Positions 26,910 through 35,821 of a stretch of 64,000 nucleotides of DNA are shown one piece after another. Made by a program: the position numbers and the translations under genes. Position 1 is the first letter of the stretch. Each line of letters opens with the position of its first letter. The stretch comes from B4-G1 sp964393895 (GTDB lineage Bacteria > Chloroflexota > Anaerolineae > B4-G1): the NCBI GenBank assembly GCA_964393895.1, contig CAYMWP010000003.1, positions 22,618-86,617 on the forward strand, written 5' to 3'. The notes beneath the pieces were generated by a model, which did not search any database, was not told the origin of the DNA, and worked only from the letters and a program-made list of their open reading frames with translations.

Positions 26910-29900
26910 TCGCCCCTTCTTCCTGGCGCTCGTGCACCAATTCGATCAATTCTGCTCCATACCGCTCCAGCTTGCGCGGGCCGACTCCCTTCAACTCAGC
27001 CAGAGCCTCCAGCGTGACAGGCCGGTGCGCGGCGATGGCCCTCAGGTGGCTATCGTGAAAGATGACGTAGGGCGCGACCTTTTGCGCGCGAGCCTGCTCC
27101 AGCCGCCAGGCGCGCAACTTTTGGAACAGCGCTTCGTCCACGTCCGGCCCTGCGCTCTCTTCTGGGGATGGTTTGCGTGACTGCGGCTCCCTCACCGGAG
27201 CGACCAGGCTATCCAACGCGGCCGGGTCTTGCAGCGCCGCCCGGCCTGCGGGGGCGAGCTCGAGCACATCGCCGCCGTGATAGAGCCGCCGCGCTTGCAG
27301 GAACTCGCCGCTTTCCAGGAGGCCCAGCATGCGCTCGACGGCCGCCGCCGAGCGAAAGGCCAGCTTTCCGAAACAGGCGTTCTCACGGGCTTTTTCCTTG
27401 AGGGGCTGCCTACCGTGACGCGCCTCATCGTCGCCGCGCAGGATGCGGGCCAGCGTGAGCCGTCCCCAGCTCCATTCCGCGTCCGCCACGCAGCGCAGAA
27501 CGGTCAGCAGTTGCTCCCGCTCGCCGGGCAGGCCGGTGTCCGGCGGTGGCTGAATCTCGACGCAGTTATCACAGGCGTCGCAACGCTCGATGGCGCGCCC
27601 GCCCAGGTAAGAGTTGATGTAGCCGTGACGGCAGCGACGGGTGCGGGCGTAAGCCGTGATCTCGTCCACCCGCTGGGCCTGCACCGTCTCATACCGCTCC
27701 AGCAGCGTCTCGACCCGTTCGGCGGCGTCTGCGGGCGGCGGCGGCAGCTCCAGCAGCCAGTCCCGCCCGGCCGGGTAATAGTTCAGCCAGCCCGCGTCGG
27801 CCCACTCCAACATCCGCCGCTCCACGCCGTCGAGGGGCAGGTCGGCCCGCCGCGCCACGTCCGCCAGGTCGAGCGTCAGGGATTGGTCGGGCCGCAGGTG
27901 GGCGGCCTGGCGGAAGGCGTCAAACTCGTCTGGCAGGATACTGGCGATCTGTAGGGTCGTATCTTGCCTGACGGCGGCTGTCAGGCGGACGGTCCCGCTG
28001 CGGGGAAAATCGGGGCCGCGCCGTAGTAGACCTGCCTCCTCCAGCAAGCTCAGAGCGACCCGGATGCGCGTTCTGTCGGTTCGCAGGTCGCGCTCCAGGT
28101 TCGCCGCCACGATCCGGCCGGACGAGTGCTCACCCAAACGGCGCTTGACGGCCCCGTAGACGGCCCGCAGGAACTCGACCGGCAGCGCGTCCCGGCGGAT
28201 GCGACGGGACAGCACAGCTCGGTCCGACAGGGCGTACATCAACAGGCAGCGGGCGGGCAACCCATCGCGCCCGGCCCGTCCGGCCTCCTGGTAGTACGCT
28301 TCCAGCGAGTTGGCGGGGACAAAGTGAACGATGAAGCGAATGTCGGCCTTGTCAATGCCCAGGCCAAAAGCGATGGTCGCCACGACGACGCGGATGCGGC
28401 CGGCCATAAAGTCATCCTGCACCTCGGCCCGGTTGGAGATGCCGGCGTGGTAGTGACCGGCGTTGACGCCGTGAGAGCGCAGCAGCGCGGCCAGTTCCTC
28501 GCAGCGGGCGCGGGCGCCGGCGTAGATGATGCCGCTGCCCGGTTCGCTTTTGCAGAAGGACAGCAGGTGACGCAGTTTATCGTCGCTGGCGCGGGCGTAA
28601 AAGACCTCCAGTTGCAGGTTGGGGCGGGTCACGTCGCCGGCGACGACGCGCATGTTGCCCAGGTGGCGGATGATGTCGCGCCGCACGCGGGGCGGGGCGG
28701 TCGCCGTCATCGCCAGGAGCGGCGGGTTGCCCAGCGCCTGCCGCGCTCGCCCGATGGTGAGATAGTCGGGCCGAAAGTCGTGGCCCCACACACTGACGCA
28801 GTGGGCCTCGTCAATCACCAGCCGGTTGACGCCCGCCCGTCGCAGCGCGTGCAGAAAGGGGGGCTGGCGCAGCCGCTCCGGGGCGGCATAGAGCAGGCGG
28901 TAGCCGCCGTCGGTGACTTGCCCCAGCCGGGTGCGCAGCGCGTCCCGTTCCAGGCTGCTGTTGATGGTGGCGGCCCGGCCCCGCACCCCGGCCGGCAGCG
29001 AGTCCACCTGATCCTTCATCAGCGCGATGAGGGGCGAGATGACGAGCGTCGTGCCGCGCTCGGCCAGCAGGGCGGGGAGTTGGTAGCACAACGATTTGCC
29101 GCCGCCGGTCGGCAGGACGGTCAGCACGTCCTCGCCGCGCAGGACGCTGGCGATGGTCTCCAACTGGCCGGGCAGGAGGCTCTCGAAACCAAAGAGCCGC
29201 CGGATGGCTTCTGTGATGCGCTCCCGCTCCGCGTCGGAGACGGGGATTTGGTCAAAGGTGGGGAGGGGTTCGGTGGGTGGGGGTCCCTCCTCCTCCACGG
29301 GGCGCGGCGCAGGAGGCGGGCGGTAGTCCGGGGACAGGGCGGCCCGCAGTTCGGCCAGTTCATCGGCGTGGCGGCGGGATAGCTCCGCCTCCAGGTCGGC
29401 GATGCGAGTCTCCTCGCCGCTGGCCCGAAAGTGATCGCGCAACCGGCGCAGGTAGACGGCGGAGAGGGGGCTTTCGTCGGTCGCGGTACGCAGCAAGCGC
29501 ACGGCGTAGCCGCTGGCCGTAATCCAGTCGTCGAGCAAGCGGTAGAGCGCGGCCATTCCCAGCAGATAGGCGCGGCTCTGAGGGCGCAGTTCGTTCAGGC
29601 GACGGTAGGCGGCCAGCGCGGCGTCGGTATCTCCCCGCTCCAGCTCGACCTCGCCCAGCAGTCCCCAGGCAGTCACGCTCTCTGGTTGTTCCCTGACCAA
29701 GTCGCGGGCGATCCGGTGGGCGGCATCCGAGTCGGTCCGGGCCAGGTGGACGCGGGCCAGCAGTGCGCGAGCGGTCATGGATGTCCTGATCTGCAACCGC
29801 TTTTCCATCACCATCAGCGCGTCGTCGGGCCGCTCCTGGGCCAGGAAGGCGCGCGCCCGCAGGTCTAGCAGCGAGACCAGGGAGGGGCGGGCCGGGATGA

Positions 29901-30066
29901 GCACGTCCAGGCAAGCGTGCAGGGTCTCCAGTTGCTCCCAGCGCAGGAGAAAGTTGAGCAGCCGGCTGCGCTCGCTGCCCGTCAGCCCGACCATCTGTCG
30001 CGGGGCTATCGCCAACTCGGCCAGCACGTCGCCATTCGCAGATTCGCTATTCGTAAATTCGTTCAT
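26887..30066 (-). CDS. recQ: RecQ-family DNA helicase with N-terminal TPR region
   Basis: 1059 residues. Residues about 40-240 are TPR-like helical repeats (ALMVMEKRLQ, ALLARVHLARTD, AWGLLGEVELERGD). The helicase core starts near 285 with Walker A VLPTGGGKSLC, DEAH in VIDEAHCVSVWGHDFRPDY, TATAPP, and motif VI QEAGRAGRDG. The RecQ zinc region has CRHGYINSYL and CDACDNC, followed by a winged helix. The end is an HRDC-type domain with ELKGVGPRKLERYG. It unwinds DNA 3'-5' in recombination and repair. A TPR extension is unusual for bacterial RecQ and suggests a protein partner. The start codon lies in a tandem octamer array, so the first dozen residues are repeat-encoded. Confidence 0.92.
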   Translation of the reverse strand: MNEFTNSESANGDVLAELAIAPRQMVGLTGSERSRLLNFLLRWEQLETLHACLDVLIPARPSLVSLLDLRARAFLAQERPDDALMVMEKRLQIRTSMTARALLARVHLARTDSDAAHRIARDLVREQPESVTAWGLLGEVELERGDTDAALAAYRRLNELRPQSRAYLLGMAALYRLLDDWITASGYAVRLLRTATDESPLSAVYLRRLRDHFRASGEETRIADLEAELSRRHADELAELRAALSPDYRPPPAPRPVEEEGPPPTEPLPTFDQIPVSDAERERITEAIRRLFGFESLLPGQLETIASVLRGEDVLTVLPTGGGKSLCYQLPALLAERGTTLVISPLIALMKDQVDSLPAGVRGRAATINSSLERDALRTRLGQVTDGGYRLLYAAPERLRQPPFLHALRRAGVNRLVIDEAHCVSVWGHDFRPDYLTIGRARQALGNPPLLAMTATAPPRVRRDIIRHLGNMRVVAGDVTRPNLQLEVFYARASDDKLRHLLSFCKSEPGSGIIYAGARARCEELAALLRSHGVNAGHYHAGISNRAEVQDDFMAGRIRVVVATIAFGLGIDKADIRFIVHFVPANSLEAYYQEAGRAGRDGLPARCLLMYALSDRAVLSRRIRRDALPVEFLRAVYGAVKRRLGEHSSGRIVAANLERDLRTDRTRIRVALSLLEEAGLLRRGPDFPRSGTVRLTAAVRQDTTLQIASILPDEFDAFRQAAHLRPDQSLTLDLADVARRADLPLDGVERRMLEWADAGWLNYYPAGRDWLLELPPPPADAAERVETLLERYETVQAQRVDEITAYARTRRCRHGYINSYLGGRAIERCDACDNCVEIQPPPDTGLPGEREQLLTVLRCVADAEWSWGRLTLARILRGDDEARHGRQPLKEKARENACFGKLAFRSAAAVERMLGLLESGEFLQARRLYHGGDVLELAPAGRAALQDPAALDSLVAPVREPQSRKPSPEESAGPDVDEALFQKLRAWRLEQARAQKVAPYVIFHDSHLRAIAAHRPVTLEALAELKGVGPRKLERYGAELIELVHERQEEGANDPQTRD

Positions 30067-30079
30067 TCGCTCATTCGCT
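30033..30079. repeat. Tandem octamer array at the dual-OB gene stop / recQ start
   Basis: Six imperfect units of CATTCGCT-type (minus strand AGCGAATG). On the minus strand one unit gives the TGA stop of the upstream dual-OB-like gene (30071-30073) and the next gives the ATG of recQ (30064-30066). Confidence 0.7.
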
Positions 30080-30781
30080 CCCGTAATCTGGTATCACGTG
30101 CACTCCGACGACGAGGGGCCAATACTCGCCCCGCCACTTGCGCCCCAGCCCCAGCGCCAGGTAGAGGGCCTCGGTCTCCAGGCGTTCGAAGAGTTCATCG
30201 TGCTCCAATGTCAGGTGGCCGCCTCTTGCGCCCAGCCAGGCCCGGCCCAGTGATTCCCATTTCAGGTCGGTGACGGTGATGCCGCGCTTGCCGGCGGCGC
30301 GGTGGCGGTTGTCCTCGCCCGCCAGCAGAAAGCCCATCCGCGCTTCGTACTTGCCAGAGTAGGCGTCCAGCGAGAAGTTGGCCCAGACGCGCTCCGGCTG
30401 CACCAGGCAGAGCGAGCGGGTGTGGTGGACAAGCACTTCCTCCGGGGCGCGGTCGAGATAGCGGGGGAAGAAACTGGCGCGCTTTTTCCCTTCCAGGCGG
30501 CGCAGCAGGCGCGGCCGGTGATGCACAAAGTCGGTGAGCCAGTCCTCGACGTGGGGTGGGTTGGGACGCGGCTCGATTAGATTCAGCTCGATCACGTCGC
30601 CGCACTGCACCAGCCGGCCATCGGCGTCGGTCATGTCGCCCGGTTGGATGGTGTCAAAGTCGCGGATCGGGCGCACCCAGCGCAGGCCGGTCACCGGGTC
30701 GGGGTCGGTGGTGAAACCGGCGGTGCAGATGCCGCTGAGCATTTTGGTCATTGCCAGGATGAGGACTGGTTTAGGTGGCAT
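30071..30781 (-). CDS. Dual-OB-domain-like protein, function unknown
   Basis: 236 residues starting MPPKPVLILAMTKML. The early segment KMLSGICTAGFTTD and GLRWVRPIRDFDTIQPGDM, then GDVIELNLIEP, looks like the dual-OB family often found beside DUF488 genes. I make this assignment from memory of the pattern, so it is tentative. ATG 30781 is chosen because the frame further upstream is Arg/Pro-rich and not protein-like. It lies in an apparent operon with two DUF488 genes upstream and recQ downstream. Its stop codon is provided by the octamer array. Confidence 0.6.
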   Translation of the reverse strand: MPPKPVLILAMTKMLSGICTAGFTTDPDPVTGLRWVRPIRDFDTIQPGDMTDADGRLVQCGDVIELNLIEPRPNPPHVEDWLTDFVHHRPRLLRRLEGKKRASFFPRYLDRAPEEVLVHHTRSLCLVQPERVWANFSLDAYSGKYEARMGFLLAGEDNRHRAAGKRGITVTDLKWESLGRAWLGARGGHLTLEHDELFERLETEALYLALGLGRKWRGEYWPLVVGVHVIPDYGSE

Positions 30782-30816
30782 GGCTAGAACACGGATTGCA
30801 GGACGGTAACGGATTC

Positions 30817-31257
30817 TTACAGATGCGCGACGGTCAGCGCCGGCAGGTGCTTGGTCCAGTATTCGGCCACCAGGCGGCGGTGGCAGTGGTCGGCGGTCGG
30901 CTCGGCGCAGAGGAGACACGGGGCGCGGCGGCGGGCCAGGATGTCGCGCCCTATTTCCTCGGCGGACCGTTTCTTTAACAGCTGGAGGAAGCCGGTCACA
31001 TAAGCGGCCCAATCCTCGTCCTCGCGGTAGGCGTCGAGGATCTCGGGCGTGGGGGACAGTTCGGGATGGTGCTCGTAGGCGATGTGGAACCCCTCGCGCA
31101 GCAGGAAATCCAGCGTGTCCCGCTTGGTGTAGCCGGCCAGGTGGGAGGTGTTGCGCAACCGCACGTCAATCACCGCGTCCACGCCGGCCCGGCGCAGTTG
31201 ATTGATGAACTTTTCCAGGGGTTTCTCTTTGTAACCGATGGTGTAGATGGTTGGCAT
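30817..31257 (-). CDS. DUF488 family protein (first copy)
   Basis: 146 residues beginning MPTIYTIGYKEKPLEKFINQL. The features are typical of DUF488: YTIGY, DAVIDVRLRNTSHLAGYTK, and a late Cys cluster with CLLCAEPTADHCHRRLVAEY. The Cys-x(n)-CHR motif is reminiscent of nucleotide- or DNA-modification enzymes, but the function is unknown. AGGAG lies upstream of ATG 31257. It is one of two adjacent, clearly diverged DUF488 genes with a dual-OB-like gene, in a DNA repair block. Confidence 0.82.
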   Translation of the reverse strand: MPTIYTIGYKEKPLEKFINQLRRAGVDAVIDVRLRNTSHLAGYTKRDTLDFLLREGFHIAYEHHPELSPTPEILDAYREDEDWAAYVTGFLQLLKKRSAEEIGRDILARRRAPCLLCAEPTADHCHRRLVAEYWTKHLPALTVAHL

Positions 31258-31303
31258 AGCTGTCTCCTGGGCAAGCACGGGCTGCAAGTTTGCAAGTCGC
31301 GAG

Positions 31304-31810
31304 TTAGAAGAGGGAGAGTTGTTGGGCGATGGGTTCTCCCTCGATTTTCGCACCGTCGGGCTGGATGTGAAGCACGCGCACCCCGCGCGCCAGCAGGGTT
31401 TGGCTGATCAGCAGATGGCGGTGGCATTGACGGTGATCGCCCTCGCTGCACATGACGGCTACTCGCTCGGTGCGGGCCAGTTCGAGCAACCGGTCAATGC
31501 CGGCCTGGTATTCGTCGCTCTGCTCCACGCGCCGGTAGTCGGGGCGCTCCTGGCCGGGATCGTACAGGATCGGGTCGGACGGCCGTCCGCCGAGCGCGTC
31601 ACCCATAAAGCGGTAGGCTATGCCGGCCTCTTCCAGGTCGCGGCCCAGCGTCTCCCGGTTGAACTGGTGTGTCCAACGGCTGTAGGGCTGACTGCGCACA
31701 TCGGCCACGAGGGTTACCTCGTGCTGGCGCAACAGATCAATAAAGGCCATCGTGTCGTGGTCGCTGTGGCCGATGGTGTAGACGAGTAGGTTGTTGCTCG
31801 GTTGTTCCAT
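31304..31810 (-). CDS. DUF488 family protein (second copy)
   Basis: 168 residues with YTIGHSDHDTMAFIDLL, LVADVRSQPYSRWTHQF and MCSEGDHRQCHRHLL, the standard DUF488 landmarks. It is closer to the common stand-alone DUF488 type than its neighbour and is followed by it after 46 bases. It is probably the first gene of a three-gene set (DUF488, DUF488, dual-OB). The biochemical role is unknown. The Cys and His motif suggests metal binding or a thiol-based reaction, which is inference. Confidence 0.85.
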   Translation of the reverse strand: MEQPSNNLLVYTIGHSDHDTMAFIDLLRQHEVTLVADVRSQPYSRWTHQFNRETLGRDLEEAGIAYRFMGDALGGRPSDPILYDPGQERPDYRRVEQSDEYQAGIDRLLELARTERVAVMCSEGDHRQCHRHLLISQTLLARGVRVLHIQPDGAKIEGEPIAQQLSLF

Positions 31811-31828
31811 TCGCGTCCTTGATGCTGC

Positions 31829-31984
31829 TCAGGTTTCTTGCTGCGCCAGGTGCTTTTGATAAGCTTTCCATCCCGGGCACCATTTGATGTGCCAGTGCCA
31901 GAATCGGCCAAACAGCGATTTGGGACTGGCTTCCGCTCTTTTGCGCATAGGACAATCCTCGCAGCGGATCTGGCTTTTGCTCAT
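31829..31984 (-). CDS. Small Cys/Trp-rich protein of unknown function
   Basis: A 51-residue protein reading MSKSQIRCEDCPMRKRAEAS and ending HLAQQET. It has a CxxCP motif near the start and an aromatic stretch FGRFWHWHIKWCPGWKAYQK. The strong AGGAGG about seven bases upstream of ATG 31984 supports translation. Three Cys plus His residues suggest a small metal-binding protein. I do not recognise a named family with certainty. It sits between the glycosylase-like gene and DUF488, in the same direction. Confidence 0.6.
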   Translation of the reverse strand: MSKSQIRCEDCPMRKRAEASPKSLFGRFWHWHIKWCPGWKAYQKHLAQQET

Positions 31985-32000
31985 GACGGTTCCTCCTCTT

Positions 32001-32642
32001 TCAAATCGTTGGATCACGCGGTTCCAGTGCGGCTACTCCGGCGATGAACTTGCGTTTTCCTCCGTGAGATGGATGTCTGATGTAGGGAGCCGGCCGGCCG
32101 ATCTTGGCCAGCGCCCGCTCCGCCACGCGCCCGACGGCGTAGGGTCGCGCCGACGGGAACAGGGCCAGGAAGCAACGCAGCACTTTTAGCCCGTCGCCTA
32201 AATCCTGACCTGGGGCGCGGTTGGAGAGCGGGCCTTGCTCGCCGAACGGGTGCCAGGGAAAGGCGTTCCACAATATGCAGTCCGCCCGTTCGCTCAAAGG
32301 CTGCCACACGATCTTGGCCGAACGCTCGACCCACAGGCTTGCCGCCGTGCTGCTGCGGGCCAGGTCTTGACCCCGCGTCCAGTTCAATCGCTCCGGGCCG
32401 ACCAGTTGCGCTTCGCAGGTGAACGGAATGCCGGAAAAGCGGCAACCGGCGTAGCCGGCTCCCTCGCCTACCAGCACGTAGCGCGCGCCGGAGAATATCT
32501 CCAGGTAACGGCGTAGGTTGCGGCGGCGTATCTCTGCCCCGTTAGGGACATCCAGTTCGTGATCAACGTCGCGGTACTGGTTGAACGCCCTGGGGTTGCT
32601 GTAGGCGTTCAGTAGCCCAAATAGCTCATCACTGTCAGTCAC
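32001..32642 (-). CDS. Uracil-DNA-glycosylase-superfamily-like protein
   Basis: 213 residues. Glycosylase-like motifs are GEGAGYAGCRFSGIPFTCE (motif 1 region), WNAFPWHPFG and a C-terminal RHPSHGGK that fits the HPS(x) loop of the uracil-DNA glycosylase superfamily. It probably removes a damaged base from DNA; the exact substrate is uncertain. The GTG start overlaps the recJ stop by four bases (GTGA), so it is translationally coupled with RecJ. RecJ can act on DNA ends in base-excision and recombination repair, which fits the pairing. Confidence 0.8.
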   Translation of the reverse strand: MTDSDELFGLLNAYSNPRAFNQYRDVDHELDVPNGAEIRRRNLRRYLEIFSGARYVLVGEGAGYAGCRFSGIPFTCEAQLVGPERLNWTRGQDLARSSTAASLWVERSAKIVWQPLSERADCILWNAFPWHPFGEQGPLSNRAPGQDLGDGLKVLRCFLALFPSARPYAVGRVAERALAKIGRPAPYIRHPSHGGKRKFIAGVAALEPRDPTI

Positions 32643-34966
32643 GATGTTATCAACGTCTCCTTGGCGGCGCGGGCAAAGTGAGCGCGGTAGGCGGCTGTCT
32701 CTCTCAGCAGTTTCTCCAAGCGAGCGGCCGCTTGGTTCAGCCCTGCGCCTGATTTCTGGTCGCCGATCGTCAGATGTGCCTCGTCGTCTGTGCCTTGAGC
32801 CTTCAGGATCCCCTTGGCCTCCAGCCAGGCTAACCCGGCCCGCACGGTCGCCTCTCGCTGAGCGGTGGCCGCCGCCAGGGTGGAGATGCTGACCCGGCCT
32901 CGATTGGCGTTAAGCGCACGTTTGGTCAGTCCGAGCAACCGTTTCAGGAACGCCTCGAAATCGTCCAGCCCCGGCTCTGTACCAAAGAGATAGATCGTCT
33001 CCGGCGAGACCTTGTCCAGCGCGGCCTGCAATTCTTTGGGGCCGGGGGGCGTGGTCCAGATGGCGAGAGCTTGTGATGGCTCTAGCTCTCGCCTATCGCG
33101 ACCCGCGACTTGCGCTCTGGCCTCCGCTTCGCTCCACACTTGCACTTGCTTCTGCTCTCGCAACTGTTCCAGCAACGTATGCGGGTGAGATTCTTGCCTA
33201 TAGTCCACCACCTGCAACCTGCGACCGGAGATTGGGGGATGGAGATCGGGGATGGGAGATCTGACGCGGGCATCTACCCACACCACCTGCACCTCTCGCT
33301 GACCGCGATAGTCGCTGGCCTGCACGGCGTAGGCCAGATCGAACTGACCCTGCGGCAACGAGGACTCGTCCCCCCGCCACCAGAGCACTTTTTGCGTCGC
33401 GCCAGCCTCGTCCTCCACGACCAGCCGCAGATGCTCGCCGGTACGGCCTATGGTGGTGTGGCTTTCCAGCCTCAGCCCCTTGCTCGCCAGAGTCAGCGCG
33501 GGATTGCCCGGCCCGAAAGGAGCCAGCCGCTCCAACTGCTCCACCAGGTCGAGTGACAGGTCGGAGAGCGGCAGGTAGCCATCTATGGGGAGTGTGTTAG
33601 ACCCCAAGGGTCTCAGAAGACCCTTGGGGTCTCTCGTTAGCGCGCGACTGAATTCGGGGATGCGCTCTGGCTCGATGCTCAACCCGGCCGCCATTGGATG
33701 GCCGCCGAAACGGACCAGCATCTCGCGCTGGGCGGCTATGGCGGCGTGAATGTCACAGCCTGGGATGGAACGAGCTGATCCCCGGCCCAGCTTGCCGGGA
33801 GGGGTGGCGATGAGGATCGTGGGGCGGTTGTACTGCTCGGCCAAGCGCCCGGCCACGATGCCGATGACGCCAGCCGGCCAATCGGGATGGCTCAGCACCA
33901 GCGCCTTGTACTCCAGCAATGAGGGATCGCGCTCGATCTGCGTCTGTGCTCCTTGAAGGACCTGATCGCATAGCAGCTTGCGCTGGGCGTTCAACCCGTC
34001 CATCTCGGCGGCCAGGATACGGGCGCGGGCCAGGTCGGCGGTGGTCAGAAACTCGACGGCAATGGTGGCGTCGGCCAACCGGGCCAGGGCGTTGAGGCGG
34101 GGAGCCAATGCAAAGCCGATGTGCTCCTCAGTGAGCCGCTCAGGGTTGAGACCGGCGGCCTCTATCATTGCCTGGAGGCCCAACCGCTCGGTGTGACGCA
34201 ACGCCTCCAGGCCGCGTTGGAGCAGGTGGCGGGTGTCGCCGGTTTGGGTCGCCACGTCGGCCACGATGCCCAGGGCCACCAGATCGAGGTATTGTGCTGC
34301 CTCTTCCGCTCGGCTCGCTCGCTCGTACAGGGCCTCGGCCAGTTTGTAGGCCACGCCCACTCCCGGAAGTTCGCGCAATGGATGGGTTTCTGGCAGCAGT
34401 TTGGGATTGACCACAGCGTGGGCTTCCGGCAGGGTCGGGGGCAGATCGTGATGGTCGGTGACGATCACGTCCACGCCCTGCGAGCGGGCGTAGGCAATCG
34501 CTGCGTGGGCGGTGACGCCGGTATCGCAGGTCAGCACCAGTTGCACCCCCTCGGCGATGAGCCGTTCCAGTATGGGAGTGTGAAGCCCGTGCCCCCCTTC
34601 CTCACGGTTGGGGATGTAGTAGGTGACGGCCGTGCCCTGCGGCGAGCCTCGTCGAGCCACCAGCTCCCGCAGTGTGGAGACCAGGATAGTCGTCGCCGTC
34701 TGGCCGTCCACGTCAAAGTCGCCCCAAACGCAGATCGCCTCGCCCTGGCGGATGGCGCGCTCCAATCGCTCTGCGGCTCGAACCAGGTGCGGCAGTTCGG
34801 CCGGCGGGGTGGGCTGATAGCGGGCGGGGTCGAGGAAGGCGCGGGCCGTTTCCACGTCGGTGAACCCGCGTCGGGCCAGTGTCTCTGCCACCAGCGGGTG
34901 CCCGCCGACGGCAGAGCGCAGCGCGTCAGGTACTCGCACTTTCTGTGGTTCGATCCAATCTTTCAC
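32639..34966 (-). CDS. recJ: Single-strand-specific 5'-3' exonuclease RecJ
   Basis: 775 residues. DHH-family motifs are GDFDVDGQTATTI (motif I), TCDTGVTAH and TDHHDLPP (DHH). The DHHA1 half contains the glycine-rich FGGHPMAAGLS, followed by an OB-like domain and a longer C-terminal extension. GTG 34966 is the start, three bases after the upstream nuclease gene. The segment TRDPKGLLRPLGSN is encoded by a palindromic repeat (33600-33631) inserted in frame between conserved blocks, apparently tolerated as a surface linker. Confidence 0.95.
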   Translation of the reverse strand: MKDWIEPQKVRVPDALRSAVGGHPLVAETLARRGFTDVETARAFLDPARYQPTPPAELPHLVRAAERLERAIRQGEAICVWGDFDVDGQTATTILVSTLRELVARRGSPQGTAVTYYIPNREEGGHGLHTPILERLIAEGVQLVLTCDTGVTAHAAIAYARSQGVDVIVTDHHDLPPTLPEAHAVVNPKLLPETHPLRELPGVGVAYKLAEALYERASRAEEAAQYLDLVALGIVADVATQTGDTRHLLQRGLEALRHTERLGLQAMIEAAGLNPERLTEEHIGFALAPRLNALARLADATIAVEFLTTADLARARILAAEMDGLNAQRKLLCDQVLQGAQTQIERDPSLLEYKALVLSHPDWPAGVIGIVAGRLAEQYNRPTILIATPPGKLGRGSARSIPGCDIHAAIAAQREMLVRFGGHPMAAGLSIEPERIPEFSRALTRDPKGLLRPLGSNTLPIDGYLPLSDLSLDLVEQLERLAPFGPGNPALTLASKGLRLESHTTIGRTGEHLRLVVEDEAGATQKVLWWRGDESSLPQGQFDLAYAVQASDYRGQREVQVVWVDARVRSPIPDLHPPISGRRLQVVDYRQESHPHTLLEQLREQKQVQVWSEAEARAQVAGRDRRELEPSQALAIWTTPPGPKELQAALDKVSPETIYLFGTEPGLDDFEAFLKRLLGLTKRALNANRGRVSISTLAAATAQREATVRAGLAWLEAKGILKAQGTDDEAHLTIGDQKSGAGLNQAAARLEKLLRETAAYRAHFARAAKETLITS
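33600..33631. repeat. Hairpin repeat, copy 3, in frame inside recJ
   Basis: Perfect 14-base arms GACCCCAAGGGTCT and AGACCCTTGGGGTC with a four-base loop. It belongs to the same family as the copies at 51840 and 52983. It is translated as part of RecJ. Confidence 0.8.
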
Positions 34967-34969
34967 GTC

Positions 34970-35821
34970 TCAGTACTCGATCTCTGCGATCTGCTCAAAG
35001 TCAAGCGATATGTCGAAATCTTGGGTCAATTCGTCCTCCATCTTGTCCAACGGGCCGGCCTCGACCCCGCGCTGGCACAGCGAGCGGTAGCGGCAGTAGC
35101 GGCAGTTCCGCTCGTCGGACGTGCGCGGGTAGGGAGGATCGCCGATCTGCCCTACGAGCGAGGTCAGGTAAGCCTCGTCCGCCTTGTACTGGGCCGCGCT
35201 GTAGGGGAAGCGGGCGGGATCGTCTGGAAAGTTGGCGAACCAGTAGACCATCTCCACCTGTTCGGGCGCGAGCGGCTGCCCGCCGTTGAGGTGGTCGCCC
35301 GCCAGCACCAGCAGGTAGGGGTAGACCTTGGTCTGCAACCGCTCGGCCAGGTATTTGCGCTTGGGTCGTCTGCGGGACGTCTTCCAGTCCAGGATGACGG
35401 CCCGGCGCCCAGGGTCTACTGTGACGAGGTCGTACTTGGCGACCAGGCGGTAGTCGCCCAGCGGCGCGGACAGGACGATCTCTGGATGGCGAGACGCGGG
35501 TAGATTCTCTGGCCCGTGCGTCAAATAGTTGTGCCACCAGCGGCGCAGGTCGGCGTCGGTTGCGGCGCACGCGAGTTGTTCTTCTGGGATGCCCAGCAGG
35601 TGTTGGTGCATCAGGCGGTGGAAGGCGGCTCCTTGCTGCATGTGGCGCTCGTTTTCCAGGGCGGGTTGCGCCTCGTGGGCGGGCCAGTCCACGTGCTCCA
35701 CGTAGCCGAGTTGGAAGCGGCGCGGGCAGTCGGCGTAATCCTGGAGGCTGGCCTGATTGTATGAAGTAGGGAGTAGGGAGTAGGGAGTAGGGGGAGTGGA
35801 GGGAGTAGGTGTTGTTGTCAT
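34970..35821 (-). CDS. RecB/Cas4-type PD-(D/E)XK nuclease
   Basis: 283 residues. The pattern is that of the RecB-family exonuclease domain: SYNQASLQDYADCPRRFQLGY at the start, a central YDLVTVDPGRRAVILDWKTS (catalytic Asp and the DxK), QTKVYPYLLVL, and a C-terminal Cys cluster NCRYCRYRSLCQRG. With the first Cys (DCPRRF) this could bind a 4Fe-4S cluster as in AddB or Cas4. It is followed by recJ after three bases. The start (ATG 35821) overlaps the stop of the four-helix-bundle gene, and the Pro/Thr/Ser-rich N terminus is encoded by a heptamer array. It is probably the nuclease subunit of an AddAB-like complex with the two helicase-like genes upstream. Confidence 0.85.
   Translation of the reverse strand: MTTTPTPSTPPTPYSLLPTSYNQASLQDYADCPRRFQLGYVEHVDWPAHEAQPALENERHMQQGAAFHRLMHQHLLGIPEEQLACAATDADLRRWWHNYLTHGPENLPASRHPEIVLSAPLGDYRLVAKYDLVTVDPGRRAVILDWKTSRRRPKRKYLAERLQTKVYPYLLVLAGDHLNGGQPLAPEQVEMVYWFANFPDDPARFPYSAAQYKADEAYLTSLVGQIGDPPYPRTSDERNCRYCRYRSLCQRGVEAGPLDKMEDELTQDFDISLDFEQIAEIEY
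35765..35810. repeat. Tandem heptamer array (AGTAGGG) at a start codon
   Basis: At least four units of AGTAGGG followed by degenerate copies. It encodes the low-complexity N terminus (TPTPSTPPTPYSLLPTSYN) of the PD-(D/E)XK nuclease. Confidence 0.75.
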
